From Gemmatimonadota bacterium (GTDB lineage: Bacteria > Gemmatimonadota > Gemmatimonadetes > Palauibacterales > Palauibacteraceae): a stretch of 10,899 bases of DNA. Positions 7,221 through 10,899 of the stretch are shown here, piece after piece. The stretch is taken from contig JAOTWC010000033.1 in the NCBI GenBank assembly GCA_029863105.1, forward strand, positions 1-10,899, in the 5' to 3' direction. The notes under the pieces were generated by a model that was not told the origin of the DNA, searched no databases, and saw only the letters and a program-made list of their open reading frames with translations. The position numbers and the translations under genes were made by a program. How positions within the stretch are numbered: position 1 is the first letter of the stretch; each line of letters begins with the position of its first letter.

Positions 7221-7246
7221 CCCCGGTTTTCCGAGGTTTCTAGATT
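7217..7246 (+). promoter_or_regulatory. Candidate sigma-70-like promoter for the Minf_1886/nnrDE genes
   Basis: TTGACC (7217-7222, five of six matches to TTGACA) overlaps the yigZ stop codon, and TAGATT (7241-7246, four of six to TATAAT) lies 18 nt further on. This is the start of the 109-nt gap at 7221-7329, the only sizeable one in the window, so it is where a promoter for the downstream genes would be expected. Transcription would begin near 7253 and leave a leader of about 75 nt before the ATG at 7330. The leader is G-rich towards its end (seven G at 7311-7317, then GGG at 7319-7321); I see no riboswitch-like structure in it. Support is positional plus hexamer match only. Confidence 0.42.
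7220..7241 (+). terminator. Weak hairpin just after the yigZ stop (possible terminator)
   Basis: Directly at the end of the YigZ-family gene, ACCCCGG (7220-7226) and CCGAGGT (7231-7237) can pair as a seven-position stem with one C-A mismatch around a TTTT loop, followed by a short TTTCT tract. Position suits transcription termination, but the mismatch and poor T-tract make it weak. It also overlaps the promoter-like elements listed separately, so both readings cannot be equally important. Confidence 0.3.
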
Positions 7247-7329
7247 GCAGTTCGGATGAGCCCGGGCAGAGCGGACCACACAAGGACCCGAGGCCGGAGT
7301 CGCCAGGCAAGGGGGGGTGGGCGGAAGCC

Positions 7330-7698
7330 ATGCAACCGCCGGTGCAAGAGGTCATCGATCAGTTGTGTCGTCGCAATCCTCGGTTTGCGCCGCAGGGATA
7401 CCTGTTCGTCCTCGAGGCGTTGCAGATCCACATGATGCTGCTCGAGCAACCGCGACACATCACGGGGCCCGAACTCGCCGGCTCGGTTCGCGACCTCGCA
7501 CTGAAGCGCTTCGGTCTTCTGGCCCGTACCGTACTCGAGCATTGGGGTGTTACGTCAACGGCCGACCTGGGGGAAATTGTGTTCCTTCTCGTCGACCATG
7601 GTGTGCTAACGAAGCAGGACACGGACTCGCGAGAGGATTTCGATGGGCTCTTCTCGTTCGAGCGTGCGTTCGAGGCCGAGTATCCATGGGGACACTGA
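7330..7698 (+). CDS. Minf_1886 family protein, function unknown
   Basis: A 122-residue soluble protein that I recognise as the Minf_1886 family (TIGR04138-type 'Plancto_Ver_chp'), conserved in Planctomycetes, Verrucomicrobia and related lineages and without known function. Family features: an N-terminal VIDQLCRRNPRFAPQGYLFVLEAL (6-29), ITGPELAGSVRDLALKRFG (about 39-57), TVLEHWGV (60-67), a central LGEIVFLLVDHGVLTKQDTDSREDF (73-97) and a C-terminal FSFERAFEAEYPW. It looks mainly alpha-helical with no signal peptide, membrane segment or metal-binding motif. The ATG at 7330 is chosen because the conserved region begins right after it; the upstream open frame (from 6886) runs through yigZ out of frame and is a shadow. 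A G-rich stretch ending GGCGGAAG may act as its ribosome site. It leads a run of genes ending in NAD(P)HX repair and a propeller protein; the context gives no firm functional clue. Confidence 0.85.
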   Translation: MQPPVQEVIDQLCRRNPRFAPQGYLFVLEALQIHMMLLEQPRHITGPELAGSVRDLALKRFGLLARTVLEHWGVTSTADLGEIVFLLVDHGVLTKQDTDSREDFDGLFSFERAFEAEYPWGH

Positions 7699-7745
7699 CC
7701 TCCGGCTGGGTCGGTCTGTTTGTGTCCTTCGCGCGAGCCTGCACC

Positions 7746-7758
7746 GGGAGAGATCGTG
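7746..7758 (+). promoter_or_regulatory. Ribosome binding site fixing the GTG start of the small zinc-ribbon gene
   Basis: GGGAG at 7746-7750, followed by AGATC and a GTG at 7756, is a well-spaced Shine-Dalgarno sequence. It favours the GTG start over the in-frame TTG at 7720, which would add twelve residues of low-complexity, proline-rich sequence upstream of the conserved part. Confidence 0.6.
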
Positions 7759-7959
7759 AGTCTGGACAGCACTAGCAAGTTCACGCCGTGCCTGAAGTGT
7801 GATGTCGGTGTCCTCCTCCCGATGTCCGACTACGGCAGAGACGGGGCCCCCATCCGCTTCAAGGCCTGGGTTTGTTCGAATCCGGAGTGCGGATTCAACA
7901 TCCGGATCGATAATGGCGAAATCAGCTTCGGGCGGGGCATCAGCCAGTCGTACAAGTAG
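7756..7959 (+). CDS. Small four-cysteine zinc-ribbon-like protein, function unknown
   Basis: A 67-residue protein with two cysteine knuckles: Cys12 and Cys15 (PCLKCD) and Cys40 and Cys45 (VCSNPECGF), separated by 24 residues. CxxC plus Cx4C in such a small protein is the pattern of a zinc ribbon, probably binding one Zn(II). The segment between the knuckles (LLPMSDYGRDGAPIRFKAWV) would form the ribbon's beta strands, and the tail NIRIDNGEISFGRGISQSYK is basic to neutral with strand character. There is no signal peptide or membrane segment. I do not recognise a named family; zinc ribbons of this size can bind nucleic acid or simply be structural. The GTG at 7756 has GGGAG five bases upstream. 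The gene lies 57 nt after the Minf_1886 gene and 11 nt before nnrDE, consistent with one transcript. Coding status is supported by the ribosome site, cysteine pattern and close packing. Confidence 0.75.
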   Translation: MSLDSTSKFTPCLKCDVGVLLPMSDYGRDGAPIRFKAWVCSNPECGFNIRIDNGEISFGRGISQSYK

Positions 7960-7970
7960 CCGGTCGTTCC

Positions 7971-9527
7971 GTGATCGCCTCCTCTGACGCCTGGAGCCGC
8001 TCCGCGGCGGAAGTGTGGCTGCCTACGGGTCCCGAGATGGCCGAGATCGACCGTGTGGCCGTGGAACGCGGTGCGGCCGACGAGCGTGTACTGATCGAAG
8101 CGGCCGGTCGAGAGATCGCTCGGCGGATCTCGGTTCGCTGGCCGGAAGGCCCGGTTTGTGCCCTGGTAGGCAGCGGACACAACGGAGCCGATGCCCTCGC
8201 CGCCGGTCGTACACTCCTGGCCTGGGGTCGCCCGATGCGGTTCGTGCTCGCCGGGAGCGGTGAGCCGATACCGGATGCGCGGGCGGGTTGGCCGATTGCT
8301 CTGGAACCGGCGGATCAATTCCTCGCCGCGCCGCCGTCCGAAGGAGTCGTGCTCGACGGTATTCTGGGAACGGGCGCCGCCGGTCCACCGCGACCGGAGC
8401 AGGCGAGGCTGATCGACGCCGTCAATCGCATGCGGCTCCCGGTCATCAGCATCGACGGGCCCAGCGGGGCGGACATGACGTCGGGCGCGATCCGCGGCGC
8501 GTGCGTCGAGGCGGACCTTACCGTGTGCCTCGGCTGGCCGAAATTCGGGCTTCTGAGGGAGCCCGCGAGATCTCATTGCGGCCTGATCGAAGCGGTCGAG
8601 ATCGGCTTTCCTCCCATCGATCCAATCCCTGCTTCGCGCGTCATCACCGGGCGCTGGGTGCAGACCATGCTCCAGACTCGGTCGCCGACGGCACACAAGG
8701 GAACCTCCGGTTATCTACTTCTGGCGGCGGGAAACCGTGGAATGGCGGGCGCCGCCGTGCTGGCCGCGAGGGCGGCGGATCGGGCCGGGGCAGGGATCGT
8801 GCGGATTCTGGGCCACCCCGACAACCGGGAGATCATTCAGAGCGCCGTTCCGGGCGCGGTGTTCGAATCGTGGTCCGATGAGCCCGGGCGTGCACTCGCC
8901 TGGGCGCACGCGCTCGCCATCGGCCCGGGGCTCGGAGTAGACAGCAAGCGGCAACAGCTCGTGGCCCAGCTGCTCCAGCAGCGCACCGGTCAACCGGCCA
9001 TAATCGACGCCGACGGACTGAATGCGTTTCAGGAGGATCCGGACGTCCTGGCGGAGTTGCTGGCAGAAGGAGATGTCATGACTCCTCATGCGGGCGAGAT
9101 GGCCAGGCTCCTGGGTTGCTCGACTCCGGACATCGTCGACGATCCGCCGGCCGCCGTGCGTCAGGCCGTCGCGCGGTTCGGCTGTACGGTCGTGCTGAAG
9201 GGATCTCCCACTCTGATCGGCGATCGCAACGGGCCGACGCGTGTCGCCGTGACCGGAGGCCCTGCGCTCGCCGTAGGAGGGACGGGAGACGTGTTGAGCG
9301 GCGCGATCGGCGGGTATCTCGCGGGCGGATACCCCGCCCCGGAAGCGGCGTCCATCGCGAGCCTGCTGACCGGGATCGGGGCTACGACCCGGGGAGAAAT
9401 GGTCGGGCTGGTCGCTGAGGATATCCCGGACCGTATACCGGAGGCCCGACGCGCCGTCGAGGAGCTGGGCAGCAGGCGGTCCGACGCCCTGCTGTTCGCT
9501 TCAGACCCCGTGCGTACTTCTACGTGA
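7971..9527 (+). CDS. nnr: Bifunctional NAD(P)H-hydrate epimerase / ADP-dependent NAD(P)H-hydrate dehydratase
   Basis: A 518-residue two-domain metabolite-repair enzyme that epimerises R- and S-NAD(P)HX and dehydrates the S form back to NAD(P)H using ADP. The N-terminal YjeF_N/NnrE domain (about 16-215) has LPTGPEMAEIDR (17-28), VGSGHNGADALAAGR (66-80), LDGILGTG (128-135) and SIDGPSGADMTSG (160-172). The C-terminal ribokinase-like NnrD domain (about 225-505) has AHKGTSGYLLLAAG (241-254), AIGPGLG (316-322), IIDADGLNAF (344-353), MTPHAGEMARLLG (370-382) and AVGGTGDVLSG (434-444) with catalytic Asp440. The dehydratase half looks intact. The epimerase loop, normally GxGNNGGDG, reads GSGHNGADA, and the motif normally like DALFGTG has Gly130, so epimerase activity is less certain. 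The GTG at 7971 lacks a ribosome site; the in-frame GTG at 8013, preceded by GGCGGAA and giving VWLPTGPEM, is a good alternative. Its stop overlaps the next gene (GTGA). Confidence 0.93.
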   Translation: MIASSDAWSRSAAEVWLPTGPEMAEIDRVAVERGAADERVLIEAAGREIARRISVRWPEGPVCALVGSGHNGADALAAGRTLLAWGRPMRFVLAGSGEPIPDARAGWPIALEPADQFLAAPPSEGVVLDGILGTGAAGPPRPEQARLIDAVNRMRLPVISIDGPSGADMTSGAIRGACVEADLTVCLGWPKFGLLREPARSHCGLIEAVEIGFPPIDPIPASRVITGRWVQTMLQTRSPTAHKGTSGYLLLAAGNRGMAGAAVLAARAADRAGAGIVRILGHPDNREIIQSAVPGAVFESWSDEPGRALAWAHALAIGPGLGVDSKRQQLVAQLLQQRTGQPAIIDADGLNAFQEDPDVLAELLAEGDVMTPHAGEMARLLGCSTPDIVDDPPAAVRQAVARFGCTVVLKGSPTLIGDRNGPTRVAVTGGPALAVGGTGDVLSGAIGGYLAGGYPAPEAASIASLLTGIGATTRGEMVGLVAEDIPDRIPEARRAVEELGSRRSDALLFASDPVRTST

Positions 9528-10899
9528 GCCGGTGTGTGCGGGCCGGCTCCGGATGGGCACTCCTCCTTGTGGTGCTGGCTCCGTCCGCGGCGCACTCACA
9601 AATCGGGCCGTCACACTGGCGGGCGGACGATCGTGTAGTCATTACGGACTTCCAGCGGGTTACCGCGCTCGCCCGGGCTTCTGACCGGCTGTTCGCCGCG
9701 ACGGACGGGGGGCTCGTCGTGAGGAACGAGGCGTTCGACCGCTGGGAACTCCCGATCACCACCGAGGACGGCTACCCGTCGTCGCGCGTGGTTGCCCTCG
9801 CCTGGGATCGCCGGGACGCAACTCTCTGGCTGTCTACCGTGGATTCGCGGCTGATACAGATCGAGCCGAGAAATCGCCGTTTCCTGGACGAGATCCGCCT
9901 GGACGAGCCGATCCGCACCATCGTTCCGTCCCACGACGATCCGTCGGCTCTGCTCGTCCAGCAGGGCTCGCGGTGGTTTACGTTCGATCCGTTTTCCCGC
10001 CGGCAGGCACGGATCTCGCCGTCGGACGTCGATCGCGCGATCGCAGCCAGTTTCGAGCTCAGGGAACGCAGGGCATTGCTCACCAGCGCTCGGTTCGAGG
10101 CCGGCCGGGCATTCATCGCCTCACGGGGAACCGCGCGCTACCAGATCACGGACGTCATGCCGTCTGCCCAGCTGGGGCAATTCTGGATCGCTTCCTACGG
10201 AGGCTTTCTGTTTCGCTACGACGCGTTCAGCGGTCGGTCGGAGCCTGTCGAATATGGTCTCATCGGTGAGGGGGCTGCCGCCGTGCTGGCTGACACGGGC
10301 GGAATCTGGTTTGCCCCGGGCGAGGGGTTCGAGCGCTACGCGATATCCCGGGCGGATCGGGACCTGACCACCTGGCGGACCTGGGACGCAGAATCGACCG
10401 GACTCGCCGACCGTAACGTTCCTGCGGATCCCGTGCACGCCTTGCTGCGTGTGGGTGCGGACCTGTGGGCGGGAGGTGAGCGGGGGCTGTACCGATTCGA
10501 CGGGGACGCATGGCACCGGGAGGGAGGGGGGCAATTGGGCCGCGGCACGAGGGTGCTGAGTCTGAGCGCGGACCCGCAGGGCCTGGGCGGTGTCTGGGCC
10601 GGCACGGACCGGGGGCTGTACCGGCTGCCGGGCCCCGGGATGTCCGCGGATGCGCCCCGGCTTGGCGCGGAGCGAATCACGGCACTGGCTGCTCATGGCG
10701 AGTTGCTCTGGGTTGGCACGGATCGCGGACTGACCGCGTTCGGGCCAGACGCCGGGCAGCGGGAGGGGGTCGCGGTAGCCGGGCGCCCACCCGGCGCCGT
10801 CTGGTCGATGACGGCCCATGGAGGTCGCCTCTACGTAGGGTTCGACCGGGAAGTCTGGTGGCTGGAAGACGACTCCTGGTTCCGAGCCGACGTTCTCGG
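9524..10899 (+). CDS. Secreted beta-propeller protein (two-component-regulator propeller type), 3' end missing
   Basis: The frame is open from the GTG at 9524 to the window edge: 458 full codons and no stop, so the gene continues to the right. Residues 1-25 look like a Sec signal peptide: Arg at 3 and 6, hydrophobic WALLLVVLAP, then SAAHS-Q as a likely cleavage site with no lipobox. The rest is built of repeats ending in short W/F-x-G/A-x-x-x-GL strands: LFAATDGGLVV (56-66), LWLSTVDSRLIQI (101-113), FWIASYGGFLFRY (220-232), IWFAPGEGFERY (261-272), LWAGGERGLYRF (314-325), VWAGTDRGLYRL (357-368), LWVGTDRGLTAF (395-406) and LYVGFDREVWWL (436-447). These match the Reg_prop-type propeller repeat. 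No histidine kinase, cyclase or transmembrane segment appears in the visible part, but could follow. It overlaps nnrDE by four bases (GTGA), implying co-transcription. No ribosome site is visible, so the exact start relies on that overlap and the signal peptide. Confidence 0.85.
   Translation, partial: MSRCVRAGSGWALLLVVLAPSAAHSQIGPSHWRADDRVVITDFQRVTALARASDRLFAATDGGLVVRNEAFDRWELPITTEDGYPSSRVVALAWDRRDATLWLSTVDSRLIQIEPRNRRFLDEIRLDEPIRTIVPSHDDPSALLVQQGSRWFTFDPFSRRQARISPSDVDRAIAASFELRERRALLTSARFEAGRAFIASRGTARYQITDVMPSAQLGQFWIASYGGFLFRYDAFSGRSEPVEYGLIGEGAAAVLADTGGIWFAPGEGFERYAISRADRDLTTWRTWDAESTGLADRNVPADPVHALLRVGADLWAGGERGLYRFDGDAWHREGGGQLGRGTRVLSLSADPQGLGGVWAGTDRGLYRLPGPGMSADAPRLGAERITALAAHGELLWVGTDRGLTAFGPDAGQREGVAVAGRPPGAVWSMTAHGGRLYVGFDREVWWLEDDSWFRADVL

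Noticed and set aside
10314..10770. Propeller repeats considered as DNA tandem repeats
   Set aside because: The similarity is at the protein level (W-x-G-T-D-R-G-L strands); DNA spacing and sequence between copies are irregular.
10121..10819. 232-codon - strand open frame near the right edge
   Set aside because: Antisense to the propeller gene, whose frame is open to the edge with clear repeats; the - strand product has no recognisable motif.
1..10899. Search for a defence, CRISPR, transposon, tRNA or rRNA element
   Set aside because: No direct-repeat array, transposase, inverted terminal repeats, cloverleaf-like segment or defence-type protein was seen; gene packing leaves little non-coding room.

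Overview
The window is a GC-rich, almost gap-free stretch of bacterial chromosome with every supported gene on the + strand. It holds eleven genes: nine complete and one cut at each edge. GTG starts are common (five of the ten visible starts) and neighbouring genes often share stop/start codons. GC richness, an NTF2-like protein of a type I associate with Gemmatimonadota, a Minf_1886-family protein (named from Verrucomicrobia/Planctomycetes) and a secreted propeller protein suggest an environmental Gram-negative bacterium, perhaps Gemmatimonadota or a relative in the FCB/PVC groups. This placement is inference from gene content, not from a phylogenetic marker.

Region A (1-6556) reads as one tightly packed transcription unit: end of an NTF2-like protein, acetyl-CoA C-acetyltransferase, the biotin transporter BioY, 3-hydroxybutyryl-CoA dehydrogenase, a short-chain-type acyl-CoA dehydrogenase, leucine dehydrogenase and serine hydroxymethyltransferase (glyA). 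Junctions are overlaps of 8, 4, 4, 4 and 1 nt plus one 9-nt gap, so translation is probably coupled. Thiolase, HBD and acyl-CoA dehydrogenase cover three of the four steps of a C4 beta-oxidation (or reverse) spiral; the crotonase step is missing here. Leucine dehydrogenase feeds branched-chain amino acids into 2-oxoacids, and BioY could supply biotin for acyl-CoA carboxylases encoded elsewhere. The set fits amino-acid/short-chain acyl-CoA catabolism, with glyA as a one-carbon gene at the end.

Region B (6585-7220) is a YigZ/IMPACT-family gene, followed by the only sizeable non-coding gap (7221-7329). That gap begins with a weak hairpin and a plausible sigma-70-like promoter, both low to moderate confidence.

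Region C (7330-10899) holds a Minf_1886-family protein of unknown function, a 67-residue four-cysteine zinc-ribbon-like protein, a bifunctional NAD(P)HX epimerase/dehydratase (metabolite repair) whose epimerase half has an altered signature loop, and the start of a secreted beta-propeller protein that runs off the right edge.

Most of this is ordinary housekeeping and catabolic content. I found no mobile element, CRISPR array, tRNA, rRNA or defence-like system. The best leads are the conserved genes of unknown function in region C, the altered NnrE motif, and the placement of BioY and leucine dehydrogenase inside a C4 acyl-CoA operon.
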